Assembly (NCBI RefSeq): GCF_003951285.1
Contig: NZ_RXFQ01000004.1
Location: 310,001-374,000 of the forward strand
Direction: 5' to 3'
Source: Variovorax beijingensis
Lineage (GTDB): Bacteria; Pseudomonadota; Gammaproteobacteria; Burkholderiales; Burkholderiaceae_C
DNA length: 64,000 nt
Position 1 is the stretch's first letter. The number at the start of each line of letters is the position of its first letter. The notes below the pieces were generated by a model. The model ran no database searches. It was not told the origin of the DNA and worked only from the letters and a program-made list of their open reading frames with translations. This document shows positions 41,642 to 49,630 of the stretch, piece after piece. The translations under genes and the position numbers were made by a program.

Positions 41642-41832
41642 ACGCGGCATTCAAAGCGAGCCCACTCAGCATCGCCGAGACAAAGGCGAACTTGGCGGCA
41701 GCGCAAGCAGCCGCAGCCATCGCGCAGGCCATCGCTGCCTACCAAGCAGCCGGCTACGGCTCTCTCGTGACTCAGCCGCTCCATGAGGCTCTGGCACACG
41801 TCAATCACTCGATCCGCGAGGTGAAGCCGTGA
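41638..41832 (+). CDS. Small Ala-rich early-left protein
   Basis: A 64-residue helical protein (IAETKANLAAAQAAAAIAQA IAAYQAAGYG). Both ends overlap its neighbours by four bases (ATGA and GTGA), a sign of coupled translation. Function unknown. Confidence 0.65.
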   Translation: MNAAFKASPLSIAETKANLAAAQAAAAIAQAIAAYQAAGYGSLVTQPLHEALAHVNHSIREVKP

Positions 41833-42053
41833 GCGTGTCGAATGAAGAAATCGGCGCGCTCCTGCGGAGGGCTGACGCCCTCAAAGACCAAGACGGCGCC
41901 TCGGAGTCGGTGCGGGCGTTTTGGCGCGGCTACGCCAAGGGCCTTCGCGATCTGCAATCGGGTGCAGCGAAGAAGGCGGCAGCAAAGGACTCAGTGGCCC
42001 AGCAAACCGCGAGCGGTCCGGTCCTCGGCAACGGGGGAGACGAAGCGGCATGA
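41829..42053 (+). CDS. Small early-left protein, hypothetical
   Basis: A 74-residue protein with GTG start, mostly one charged helix (NEEIGALLRRADALKDQDGA; FWRGYAKGLRDLQSGAAKKA). Overlaps both neighbours by four bases. Not recognised. Confidence 0.65.
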   Translation: MSVSNEEIGALLRRADALKDQDGASESVRAFWRGYAKGLRDLQSGAAKKAAAKDSVAQQTASGPVLGNGGDEAA

Positions 42054-42322
42054 CGTTCCTGTTCCGCTGCCCCGAATGCCGCACGCGTCGCCGCAGCCAC
42101 GGCCTGTTCACGCAACATCTGCGCGAAACCGGCCATCGTCTGTGCCGGTGCGGCGGCTACCACTACGAGCACCGCCCGGGTTCTCCGTTTTGCGAGCGCA
42201 ATCCCATGAGTGTGGCGCTACTCGCGAGTCGCTATGGAGCCTCTGACGAAGAGGTGACCGACATTGCGCTCGAAGTCGTTCTGACCACACGCAGGCGCAG
42301 TGCCCTGCACTGCCCTTTCTGA
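42050..42322 (+). CDS. Zinc-finger early-left protein
   Basis: A 90-residue protein with CPEC (residues 7-10), a His-rich linker (FTQHLRETGHRLCRCGGYHY) and further Cys/His (HRPGSPFCER), a probable zinc-binding fold for nucleic acid or protein contact. Starts with ATGA overlap. Not recognised beyond that. Confidence 0.65.
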   Translation: MTFLFRCPECRTRRRSHGLFTQHLRETGHRLCRCGGYHYEHRPGSPFCERNPMSVALLASRYGASDEEVTDIALEVVLTTRRRSALHCPF

Positions 42323-42331
42323 AAGGCCGGC

Positions 42332-42493
42332 ATGCGCTCGACCTCATTCCAAGAAACCGGCGTTGGCCTCATGAGGACTTCGCCCGTCAGGCCCATCTCG
42401 GGCTTCCTCGCGACCGCTGCCGCGCTGGCGGTCTTCATCGTCCTACCCATCGTGCTTGCCGCGATGTGTGTCTACGGCTGGAGCACACCATGA
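42332..42493 (+). CDS. Small single-span membrane protein
   Basis: A 53-residue protein with a single membrane helix (FLATAAALAVFIVLPIVLAA, then MCVYGW). GAAAGG lies before the ATG, and its TGA overlaps the next ATG. Role unknown; early-left membrane peptides of other phages include superinfection-exclusion and host-takeover factors. Confidence 0.55.
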   Translation: MRSTSFQETGVGLMRTSPVRPISGFLATAAALAVFIVLPIVLAAMCVYGWSTP

Positions 42494-42657
42494 TCGTGAT
42501 CGTTTCCCCTCGCCCGCGGCGCCCCAAGCAGCCGCAACAAACCGGACCCATCGGCGGCCTTGCCGACAGCCGCTTCCACTACACGCCGAGCGTCGCCACC
42601 GACATCCGCAAGACTTTCAAGCGCATCCGCGCCGAGCAGCGAGGTGCGCGGCCATGA
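42490..42657 (+). CDS. Small basic early-left protein
   Basis: A 55-residue, strongly basic Pro/Arg-rich protein (IVIVSPRPRRPKQPQQTGPI; VATDIRKTFKRIRAEQRGAR). Overlaps both neighbours by four bases. Not recognised; possibly nucleic-acid binding. Confidence 0.55.
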   Translation: MIVIVSPRPRRPKQPQQTGPIGGLADSRFHYTPSVATDIRKTFKRIRAEQRGARP

Positions 42658-42995
42658 CGACCACGACCACCGGCGTTTTCTTCGTCGGCAAGGACCGCCC
42701 AGGCCGTCCCGCAGTCAGCGAACACAAGTCCGACGCGGGCGAATTCGTCCTGAAGATGCGAGTCGTCGACAACCAAGGGCCGCGCGCCGTCGAGGTCTAT
42801 GTGACTCGCTGGGTCGGCCAGGCCGCCGCAGCGTGGCGCGCTCAGCATCGCGACCTAAAGGCCGGCGACGCGCTGCGCCTGGTGCTCACCAATCCACGCG
42901 CGATGCCCGGCGCCATGTCGCCTGAAACGCACGCCGCCATCTCTTCGTGCGAGCTGCTGCCGGCGCGCGCCTCAGCGGCCACACAAGCCGCCTAG
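42654..42995 (+). CDS. Early-left protein, possible OB-fold
   Basis: A 113-residue protein with a strand-rich centre (FVLKMRVVDNQGPRAVEVYV; LKAGDALRLVLTNPRAMPGA) and a Thr-rich start. The pattern is compatible with an OB-fold like a phage single-strand-binding protein, but the evidence is weak. Overlaps the upstream gene by four bases. Confidence 0.6.
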   Translation: MTTTTTGVFFVGKDRPGRPAVSEHKSDAGEFVLKMRVVDNQGPRAVEVYVTRWVGQAAAAWRAQHRDLKAGDALRLVLTNPRAMPGAMSPETHAAISSCELLPARASAATQAA

Positions 42996-43017
42996 CCACC
43001 TCCCCACCACCGCAACC

Positions 43018-43746
43018 ATGACCCTCGTTCCGCCCCCGGTGAAGCGCCCTGCCCTTCACCATCTCATCGCCCTCACTGGCCATGCCGGCGTCGGCAAAGA
43101 CACCGTGGCCGACTTGCTCGTCGCGCATGCGCGCTTTCGCAAACTCGCATTCGCGGACGCACTGCGCGGCGAGATCTCCCACGCCTTCAATCTCTCACAC
43201 GACGACCTCACGAACCCGAATCTGAAGAACGTTCCGACCGTCGCGCTGCGCATGCGACATGCACCGCGCGACTTCCTCGCGGCCGTGGTCTTGTCGCTGT
43301 CCGCGGCGGCACCCGACCATCGCACTCCGCTCAGCGATGCATGGCTCGACGAGCCGCGCAGCCCACGGCAGATCATGCAATGGTGGGGCACTGAGTATCG
43401 GCGCGCGCAGTCGCCGCGCTACTGGACCGAGCAGCTGATGAAGCGGCTCATCTACTACCGCCGGGAAGGAGAAACACGCTTTGCTGTCACCGATGTGCGC
43501 TTCGACAATGAAGCGCATGCGCTGCGCATGGCGGGCGCCGTGCTTTGGCAAGTGGTCCGTCCCGGCCACACCGGCGGCGCAGAGGGTGCGCACATCAGCG
43601 CCACGGACGGGAGCCGGTTCAATCCCGAGGTGGTTGTCGCCAACACCGGCGATGTGCGCCATCTTCAAGGACTGGTGCTCAGTGAGTTTGTAGCGCGAGA
43701 CTTCGGCCTCGACCGTGCAACCGTTCAACTGACGGTGAGCGCATGA
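43018..43746 (+). CDS. P-loop deoxynucleoside monophosphate kinase-like protein
   Basis: A 242-residue P-loop protein with Walker A GHAGVGKDTVAD at residues 21-32, followed by FRKLAFADALRGEISHAF, RQIMQWWGTEYRRAQSPRYW and a VTDVRFDNEA segment, as in phage dNMP kinases of the T4 gp1 type. It would phosphorylate nucleotides, perhaps a modified one. Its last codons overlap the methyltransferase start by four bases, so the two are coupled. Confidence 0.82.
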   Translation: MTLVPPPVKRPALHHLIALTGHAGVGKDTVADLLVAHARFRKLAFADALRGEISHAFNLSHDDLTNPNLKNVPTVALRMRHAPRDFLAAVVLSLSAAAPDHRTPLSDAWLDEPRSPRQIMQWWGTEYRRAQSPRYWTEQLMKRLIYYRREGETRFAVTDVRFDNEAHALRMAGAVLWQVVRPGHTGGAEGAHISATDGSRFNPEVVVANTGDVRHLQGLVLSEFVARDFGLDRATVQLTVSA

Positions 43747-44657
43747 GAGCTGTTGACCTTTTCGCAGGTGCGGGCGGCTTCTCGACCGGCGCCAAGCAGG
43801 CAGGTTGCACCGTTGTATGGGCGGCCAATCACTGGCGGGCCGCTGTAGACATCCACGCGGCCAACCATCCCGAAACCGCCCACGCATGCCAGGATCTGCA
43901 GCAGGCCGATTGGCGGGATGTGCCGGCACACGACATATTGCTCGCCTCGCCGGCATGCCAGGGCCACACGTCGGCGCGCGGGAAGGAAAAGCCACACCAC
44001 GATGCCCAACGCAGTACGGCGTGGGCCGTGGTGTCTGCACTCGAGTACCACCGCCCGCCGGTGGCAGTCGCTGAGAACGTAATCGAATTCCTGAATTGGG
44101 CACTGTTCCCGGCGTGGCGCCACGCAATGGAAGCCCTCGGCTATTCGCTGGCTCCGCACATCATTGATTCCGCGGACCACGGCGTGCCGCAGCATCGCCG
44201 CCGGGCCTTCATCGTTTGCTCCCGCAGCAAAAATCCTCTGCAGCTTCGCCTTGCGCCGCGCGCCCATATCGGCGCCGACAAGATCATCAACTTTGGCTCG
44301 GGCAAGTGGTCCGACATCGAACGGCCGGGCCGTTCTGCCGCGACTCTCGCGCGCGTCGCCGCCGGCCGGGCTCGCTTCGGCGAGCGATTCCTGATGCCGT
44401 ACTACGGTAGTGGCTCGGGCCTCACCGGTCGCTGCCTGTCGCGTCCGCTGGGAACCGTTACGACCGTAGACCGCTGGGCGGTGGTCGATGGCCCACGCAT
44501 GCGGATGCTCACGGCGGCCGAGAACCGCGATGCCATGGGATTCCCCGAAACCTACCAGCTCCCCGCACAGCACCGCCAGGCGGTGCACATGCTCGGCAAT
44601 GCCGTTTGCCCGCCCGTCGCGCGAGACGTGATCGCCGCCGTCTTGGAGACAGTGTGA
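43743..44657 (+). CDS. C5-cytosine DNA methyltransferase (orphan)
   Basis: A 304-residue DNA cytosine-5 methyltransferase. Motif I AVDLFAGAGGFSTG, motif IV SPACQGHTSARG (catalytic Cys71; PACQ where most have PPCQ), motif VI AENVIEFL, motif VIII QHRRRAFIV, and motif X LGNAVCPPVARDVI. The target-recognition region is short. No restriction endonuclease gene lies next to it, so it probably protects phage DNA from host restriction or regulates methylation. Confidence 0.92.
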   Translation: MRAVDLFAGAGGFSTGAKQAGCTVVWAANHWRAAVDIHAANHPETAHACQDLQQADWRDVPAHDILLASPACQGHTSARGKEKPHHDAQRSTAWAVVSALEYHRPPVAVAENVIEFLNWALFPAWRHAMEALGYSLAPHIIDSADHGVPQHRRRAFIVCSRSKNPLQLRLAPRAHIGADKIINFGSGKWSDIERPGRSAATLARVAAGRARFGERFLMPYYGSGSGLTGRCLSRPLGTVTTVDRWAVVDGPRMRMLTAAENRDAMGFPETYQLPAQHRQAVHMLGNAVCPPVARDVIAAVLETV

Positions 44658-44716
44658 ACCGCATCAGCCGTCGCACCAGTACACAGATGCTTGAACATCG
44701 GCGCTACTCCAGCGCC

Positions 44717-45382
44717 CTACCCCGCACGCCTTTTAAGGTCCGGGTGCCCGCGCGAATAGACAACACGCCCGCTCTGAAACGTGTTGGTCACCAACATGAA
44801 GTGACCACCGATGCTTCCGAGCGAGCCCTCGACAATTTCTTCCGCATGCTCAACAGCAGTAAGGAGCACGTTCAGATATTTCTCGCGAGTGTCCCACGCA
44901 CGCTCGGACAGAGTTTCAGCAGCCCTCGCAATCGTTTCTTCGTGCGTACGGAATGTCTGCGCCAACGTCTCGACCGCATGAAAGGATGGCCAATCGGGGA
45001 AATCCAAAGGAGCGATTCGCATCAAGCTCTTGAGTTGAGAGTCAAAGTCCGCAAGCTCCTTTCGCACGGGGACGCCCGCCAGCTGCACGAATTCGTGCAG
45101 CAAATACTCAACAATGACACGGCAGTTGAAGAGCGCCCCGCCAATGATCTGCAGACGCCGAATTTGCTCCAGACGGGCCGCTTCCGCTTGATGCACTTTC
45201 TGCTGCAATTGTTGCCAAACAACCGCGATAGCGGCAGCGACGATTGCAACGGCCGCAGTTCCAGCTTGGGCCCATGCCGCCCAGTCACTAGGCGTGCTCG
45301 GTCGGTGCCTGAAGAAGACCACAACAAGCGCTGTTGCACAAAGCAGTGCGCCACCGGCCGCAAAGTAATAGAACTTTTTCAA
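44717..45382 (-). CDS. Membrane protein with coiled coil, prophage moron
   Basis: A 221-residue protein with two hydrophobic segments near the N terminus (FYYFAAGGALLCATALVVVF; GTAAVAIVAAAIAVVWQQLQ), then a long cytoplasmic helical region (RTHEETIARAAETLSERAWD; LLTAVEHAEEIVEGSL). It runs against the early-left operon, between the methyltransferase and the excisionase genes. It is not recognised; topology and placement fit a prophage-expressed exclusion or signalling factor. Confidence 0.7.
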   Translation of the reverse strand: MKKFYYFAAGGALLCATALVVVFFRHRPSTPSDWAAWAQAGTAAVAIVAAAIAVVWQQLQQKVHQAEAARLEQIRRLQIIGGALFNCRVIVEYLLHEFVQLAGVPVRKELADFDSQLKSLMRIAPLDFPDWPSFHAVETLAQTFRTHEETIARAAETLSERAWDTREKYLNVLLTAVEHAEEIVEGSLGSIGGHFMLVTNTFQSGRVVYSRGHPDLKRRAG

Positions 45383-45474
45383 TGCTTCACCTCCAGCGGA
45401 GAAGTATGCAGGAAGGTCCCAACTGCCTCCGGGGGTGTGCCAGGGCGCCGAACGGCGAACGGAGGGCTGAAACG

Positions 45475-45711
45475 ATGAGCCTTACAGTTGACGTGCCCGG
45501 CGCGGCCGAGCTGCTGAAAATCCACCCGGAGACGGTGAAAAAGATGATCCACAAGGGTGAATTGCCCGCCGCGCAGGTCGGCCGCGCCTACGTGATGATG
45601 ACAAAGGACGTGCTCGAATTCATCGAGAACGCCGTGATTCGCGAGACCGCCGCTCGGATGCGCCGACCGTCGAAATCACCAAAGGCGCGTCGCCAGGTCG
45701 CTACCTCGTAG
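45475..45711 (+). CDS. xis: Excisionase-like HTH protein
   Basis: A 78-residue MerR-like winged helix (VPGAAELLKIHPETVKKMIH; GELPAAQVGRAYVMMTKDVL) of the excisionase family, which directs excision with the integrase. A strong GGAGG precedes the ATG. It overlaps the integrase 3' end by 36 bases tail to tail. Confidence 0.8.
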   Translation: MSLTVDVPGAAELLKIHPETVKKMIHKGELPAAQVGRAYVMMTKDVLEFIENAVIRETAARMRRPSKSPKARRQVATS

Positions 45712-46800
45712 ATTGGCGTACCGCATCATCATGCGGTGCGACTTGTGGCCGGTGATTTTCATGATCTGCGTTTCTGAAAGCGTCGTCTTCTCGAAGAGCC
45801 GGCTCGTCGCCTCATGCCGTAGATCATGAAAAGTTAGATTCGGGCACTCGGCTGCTTCGAAAATTCCGACATAGAGCTTCGAAAGATAGTCCGTGGTTTT
45901 GTGAAGTTTTTTGGGACTAGTGTCGCCGTCCCACCACGGAAAAAGAACATCCCGCCCCTTCGCGCCCGCGGCGGTCCGTAGTTCGAGGTATGCCGTCAGC
46001 GTCGCCACCGCGACACTCGACAACGGAACTTGTCGCTTGTCTCCGTTCTTCGTCTTGTCGAGAAACGCGGTGCGCTTTGCGAGGTCGACCTGATCCAGCG
46101 TCAGCGTATACATCTCGCGCATCCGCATGGCCGATTCGACGGCTAGCACGAACATGCACCACAGGGCCTTAGGGTCATCGAGCGAAAGAGGACGCTGCTT
46201 GCGGGGCAGCACGCCCGACACGATGACGGCCGACACCTTTTCGAACTCGCCTGGTTCAAGCCGCCTATCCCGCTCCACATCGACGCGCGCCTCGCCGGCG
46301 ATAGCCGCATCGGTCTTCGTGTACTGCGCGTAGCCTTCCGGGAGGGTGCGCAGGGGATGGTCGGGCAGCAGGACATGTCCTTTCCGCATTCCCCAGTCAG
46401 TGCAACGCGCCAGCGCACCAACCTTCGCGCGGATCGTAGCCGGCGCTAACTTGTCGATGCGCTTCATCTCGGAAATCCAGTCATCGACCCAACCCGCGTC
46501 GATGCTGGTCAGCCGTGTGGTTCCCCTCGATTTGATGATGGTTCCGAGCGCAGCACGATCTTTCTCCTTCGGATGCGCGTCGCGCTCATATTCGCGCACA
46601 AGGTCGGCGATAGTGACGATGCGGGAAGGAGCCTGCAGTTCGGTTGGCACGATGCCTTTGTCGAGCAGCTTCTCGACCTTGGCGACGAAGGCGTCACCCT
46701 CTTTTTCATCGGCGAAGGTGAGATAGATCGGCTTGTCGAGAAGCCCAGCCCGCTTGATGACGTATTCCCACCCGTTCGGCCGCTGCCTTTTTCCCGCCAT
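45676..46800 (-). CDS. int: Tyrosine recombinase integrase
   Basis: A 374-residue phage integrase. N-terminal arm-binding and SAM-like core-binding domains precede the catalytic domain with Arg in AVESAMRMREMYTL, a Lys in KTKNGDKRQVPLS, HDLRHEATSRL, the GHKSHRMMMR region and the Tyr nucleophile in MMRYANLRGSDLA. ATG at 46800 has GGAG upstream; the frame stays open to 46818. It reads away from attR, next to the intact tRNA-Val, consistent with tRNA-directed integration. Confidence 0.94.
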   Translation of the reverse strand: MAGKRQRPNGWEYVIKRAGLLDKPIYLTFADEKEGDAFVAKVEKLLDKGIVPTELQAPSRIVTIADLVREYERDAHPKEKDRAALGTIIKSRGTTRLTSIDAGWVDDWISEMKRIDKLAPATIRAKVGALARCTDWGMRKGHVLLPDHPLRTLPEGYAQYTKTDAAIAGEARVDVERDRRLEPGEFEKVSAVIVSGVLPRKQRPLSLDDPKALWCMFVLAVESAMRMREMYTLTLDQVDLAKRTAFLDKTKNGDKRQVPLSSVAVATLTAYLELRTAAGAKGRDVLFPWWDGDTSPKKLHKTTDYLSKLYVGIFEAAECPNLTFHDLRHEATSRLFEKTTLSETQIMKITGHKSHRMMMRYANLRGSDLATRLW

Positions 46801-46916
46801 ATCTGCTCCAATTTTCAACCGCGAAGCTACGCACTTTACGCGATTAGGACGGGTGGCAGATCACTGTTTTTGGTTGGCAAAGGCTGTTCTAGACTGCGAT
46901 AAAAGCTGGCAAACAG

Positions 46917-46951
46917 ACAAAGAAAAAGGGCTTAGATCGCTCTAAGCCCTT
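46917..46951 (-). terminator. Phage-borne terminator downstream of tRNA-Val
   Basis: On the minus strand, AAGGGCTTAGA-gcga-TCTAAGCCC followed by TTTTTC lies 20 bases beyond the encoded CCA of the intact tRNA-Val. It is phage DNA, so the phage replaces the host terminator that was displaced to 8704-8732. 46801-46916 holds the integrase upstream region and no gene. Confidence 0.85.
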
Positions 46952-46968
46952 GATTTCATTGAGTTTCG

Positions 46969-47017
46969 GGTGGTGGGTGCTGAGGGGCTCGAACCCCCGA
47001 CCTACGCCTTGTAAGGG
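46969..47017 (-). repeat. attR copy of the 49-bp tRNA-Val core
   Basis: Exact copy of 8741-8789. Here it is joined to the remaining 5' part of the tRNA, giving an intact gene. Identity ends at about nucleotide 30 of the tRNA, in the anticodon stem, just before the anticodon loop. Confidence 0.95.
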
Positions 47018-47046
47018 CGCCGCTCTACCAGCTGAGCTAAGCACCC
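46971..47046 (-). tRNA. tRNA-Val (TAC), integration site
   Basis: Complete tRNA on the minus strand: acceptor GGGTGCT / AGCACCC, D-arm GCTC-AGCTGGTA-GAGC, anticodon loop CTTACAA (anticodon TAC), T-arm GGGGGTTCGAGCCCC and encoded CCA. The 3' part is phage-derived but identical to the displaced host copy. Confidence 0.95.
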
Positions 47047-47075
47047 CACCGGGAATACTCTCCGTAGTCTACGTC

Positions 47076-47348
47076 TTAATTCAGCGCGTCTTTCAACGCC
47101 TTGCCCGGACGGAACTTCGGAATCTTGGCGGCCTTGATTTTAATCGCGTCACCGGTGCGTGGATTGCGGCCGGTGCGGGCGGCCCTTTTACCGACTGCGA
47201 AAGTGCCGAAACCGACCAGCGACACCGAGCCGCCTTTTTTGAGCGTGGTACGAATGGCGCCGATGGTGGATTCCAGCGCGCGGGTGGCGGCTGCCTTGGA
47301 AATATCGGCGTTCTTTGCGATGTGCTCAATCAGTTCGGTCTTGTTCAC
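47076..47348 (-). CDS. hupB: HU family DNA-binding protein
   Basis: A 90-residue HU protein ([20 protein letters not shown]; the [20 protein letters not shown] arm that wraps [19 protein letters not shown] end). The start is GTG at 47348 with AAGGGG upstream; the frame extends further upstream with non-coding-like sequence. It stands next to tRNA-Val, as in many Burkholderiales where ppiD follows. Confidence 0.95.
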   Translation of the reverse strand: MNKTELIEHIAKNADISKAAATRALESTIGAIRTTLKKGGSVSLVGFGTFAVGKRAARTGRNPRTGDAIKIKAAKIPKFRPGKALKDALN

Positions 47349-47563
47349 AAGGGCCCCTTGTAGAAGAAATAAAGTTGGTCGGCTTTCGTCAGCTGCGAGC
47401 TGGCCGCGAAATGACGCGGCTCGACAAGCCTGGCAGGACTGACGCCTCGGCAGCGCGCTGCCAGCGAGGATTACAACCACTGGTCTGCAGGGTGTCAATA
47501 CGACACGAGGCCGTGCAGAACAGCGGAGCGCGCGATTTTAGGGGCGTTTCGTGAAGTCGAATT

Positions 47564-48649
47564 TCAAAGGGCCTCGGCAATGGCCTTGCCAAGGTCGCTG
47601 GTGCTCGCCTTGCCGCCGATGTCGGGCGTGCGCGGCGCTCCGCTTTGGGGCGCGAGCACCTTTTCGATGGTGGCAAGGATCGCGTCGTGCGCCTTCTTGT
47701 GGCCCAGGAACTCGAGCATCATCGCGCCGCACCAGATCTGTCCGATGGGGTTGGCGATGCCTTTGCCCGCGATGTCGGGTGCCGAGCCATGCACCGGCTC
47801 GAACAGCGAGGGCGTGGTGCGCTCGGGGTTGAGATTGGCGCTGGGCGCAATGCCGATGGTGCCGGTGCACGCTGGGCCCAGGTCGGACAGGATGTCGCCG
47901 AACAGGTTGCTGGCCACGACCACGTCGAAGAAGTCGGGCCGCTGCACGAAGTGGGCCGTGAGGATGTCGATGTGGAACTTGTCGAGCTTCACGCCCGGAT
48001 AGTTCTTCGCCATTTCGGCCACGCGTTCGTCCCAGTACGGCATGGTGATGGAGATGCCGTTCGACTTGGTCGCGCTGGTCAGGTGCTTCTTGGGGCGCGA
48101 TTGCGCAAGCTCGAAAGCGAACTTGAGCACGCGGTCGACGCCCACGCGCGACATCACGGTTTCCTGCACCACGATCTCGCGCGGCGTGCCTTCGTACATG
48201 CGACCGCCGATGCTCGAGTATTCGCCTTCGGTGTTCTCGCGCACGATGTACATGTCGATCTCGCCGGGCTCGCGCGGCGTGCCGTCGCGACGCACCACGG
48301 GCGCCGTGATGCCGGGCATCAGCCGCGCCGGGCGCAGGTTGATGTACTGGTCGAACTCGCGGCGGAACAGGAGCAGCGAGCCCCAGAGCGACACGTGGTC
48401 GGCAATTTTTTCGGGCCAGCCGACCGCACCGAAATAGATGGCGTCATGGCCGCCGATCTGGTCCTTCCAGTTGTCGGGCAGCATCTTGCCGTGCTTCTCG
48501 CAGTAGTCCCAGCTCGAAAAGTCGAAGTGGTCGAACTTCAGGTCGATGCCGAACTTGCGCGCCGCGGCATCGACCACGCGCAGGCCTTCGGGCATGGTTT
48601 CCTTGCCGATGCCGTCGCCGGCGATGACTGCGATTCTGTGGGTGGTCAT
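47564..48649 (-). CDS. Tartrate/D-malate dehydrogenase (isocitrate dehydrogenase family)
   Basis: A 361-residue NAD-dependent decarboxylating dehydrogenase of the TtuC/DmlA type. It has RIAVIAGDGIGKETMPEGLR, the RPARLMPGI segment, ENTEGEYSSIGG, SNLFGDILSDLGPA and PVHGSAPDIAGKGIANP. It probably oxidises tartrate or D-malate to oxaloacetate or pyruvate. It overlaps the upstream hydrolase gene by four bases, so they are one operon. Confidence 0.88.
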   Translation of the reverse strand: MTTHRIAVIAGDGIGKETMPEGLRVVDAAARKFGIDLKFDHFDFSSWDYCEKHGKMLPDNWKDQIGGHDAIYFGAVGWPEKIADHVSLWGSLLLFRREFDQYINLRPARLMPGITAPVVRRDGTPREPGEIDMYIVRENTEGEYSSIGGRMYEGTPREIVVQETVMSRVGVDRVLKFAFELAQSRPKKHLTSATKSNGISITMPYWDERVAEMAKNYPGVKLDKFHIDILTAHFVQRPDFFDVVVASNLFGDILSDLGPACTGTIGIAPSANLNPERTTPSLFEPVHGSAPDIAGKGIANPIGQIWCGAMMLEFLGHKKAHDAILATIEKVLAPQSGAPRTPDIGGKASTSDLGKAIAEAL

Positions 48650-49560
48650 GGTCTGGTTCCTTCTTGCTGGAGAGGGGAAGTGAAAAACTGGAGCGCCTCG
48701 GCGAGCAGTTCGCCCGGGGCCTCCTCCGGTACGTAGTGGCCGCACGGCAACGCGCGGCCCGAAACCTGGACAGCGCATTCGCGCCAGAGCGAGAGCACGT
48801 CGAAGCAGCGGCCCACCGCGCCATGCTCGCCCCAAAGCACGCGCAGCGGCTGCGCAAGCTTGCGGCCGGCGGCGATGTCGACGCGGTCGTGCACCAGATC
48901 GATGGTGGCGGACGCGCGGTAGTCGCCGCAGATGGATTCGGCCGTGCCCGGAATGCCCGCGCAGCGCTCGTATTCGGCCAGCACCTCGGGCGCGAAGGGC
49001 GCGAGCCCGGCGTGGCGTCCGCCCATCACGCTGCGCACGTAGCGCACCGGATCGGAGGCGATCAGCGCCTCGGGCAGCGGTGGCGGCTGGATCAGGAAGA
49101 ACCAGTGCCAGTAGGCGCGCGCAAAGGCCTCGGTGGTGTTCTCGTACATCGAGAGCGTGGGTGCGATGTCCAGCAGCAGCATGCGGTCGACGGCCGCCGC
49201 ATGGTCGGCGGCCAGCCGGTGCGCGACGCGCGCGCCGCGATCGTGTGCCAGCACGCCGAAGCGCTCGAAGCCGTGATGGCGCATGGCGGCGAGTGCGTCG
49301 AGCGCCATTTCGCGCTTGCTGTAGACCCCGTGGTCGGTATCGTCCGCGGGGCGGCCCGAATCGCCATAGCCGCGCAGGTCCACTGCCACCACCGTGAATT
49401 GCTCGGCGAGGGCCGGCACCACGCGATGCCAGATCAGATGCGTCTGCGGATGGCCGTGAAGGAGCAGCAAGGGCGCGCCGCGCCCGCCGATGCGGCCATG
49501 CACGCGGACGCCGTTGCGCTCGATGTTGAATTCGGGAAAGTCGAAGAAGGAAACAGTCAC
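48646..49560 (-). CDS. Haloacetate/fluoroacetate dehalogenase-like alpha/beta hydrolase
   Basis: A 304-residue alpha/beta hydrolase. The LLHGHPQTHLIWHRV and AVDLRGYGDS motifs and the AHDRGARVAHR nucleophile elbow with an Asp are those of haloacetate dehalogenases; the catalytic His lies in ALPCGHYVPEEAP. It may act on short halo-acids or related esters. It is first in a two-gene operon with the dehydrogenase; a LysR gene diverges from its start. Confidence 0.85.
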   Translation of the reverse strand: MTVSFFDFPEFNIERNGVRVHGRIGGRGAPLLLLHGHPQTHLIWHRVVPALAEQFTVVAVDLRGYGDSGRPADDTDHGVYSKREMALDALAAMRHHGFERFGVLAHDRGARVAHRLAADHAAAVDRMLLLDIAPTLSMYENTTEAFARAYWHWFFLIQPPPLPEALIASDPVRYVRSVMGGRHAGLAPFAPEVLAEYERCAGIPGTAESICGDYRASATIDLVHDRVDIAAGRKLAQPLRVLWGEHGAVGRCFDVLSLWRECAVQVSGRALPCGHYVPEEAPGELLAEALQFFTSPLQQEGTRP

Positions 49561-49630
49561 GCGGCAATTGTGCGTTGCGCCTCATCGATCATCAAGCAAC
49601 AATCGACCAATTCATACTTTCCAATCTGGC

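Larger units (their letters stand above)
8741..47017. mobile_element. Integrated siphovirus-type prophage, about 38.2 kb
   Basis: Bounded by a 49-bp direct repeat derived from tRNA-Val (repeat-to-repeat distance 38,228 bp). It contains integrase and excisionase, a CI/Cro switch with triple operators, CII-like regulator, replication initiator with iterons, terminase subunits, portal, fused protease-capsid, head completion, tail tube, tape measure, tail tip proteins, GH19 endolysin and spanins. No key module is visibly truncated, so it may be inducible. Non-essential cargo lies at both ends and in the head operon. Confidence 0.96.

Noticed and set aside
44606..45478. 290-codon plus-strand frame after the methyltransferase
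   Set aside because: It runs antisense through the membrane-protein gene, which has clear membrane helices and a coiled coil; the plus-strand translation has no such structure.
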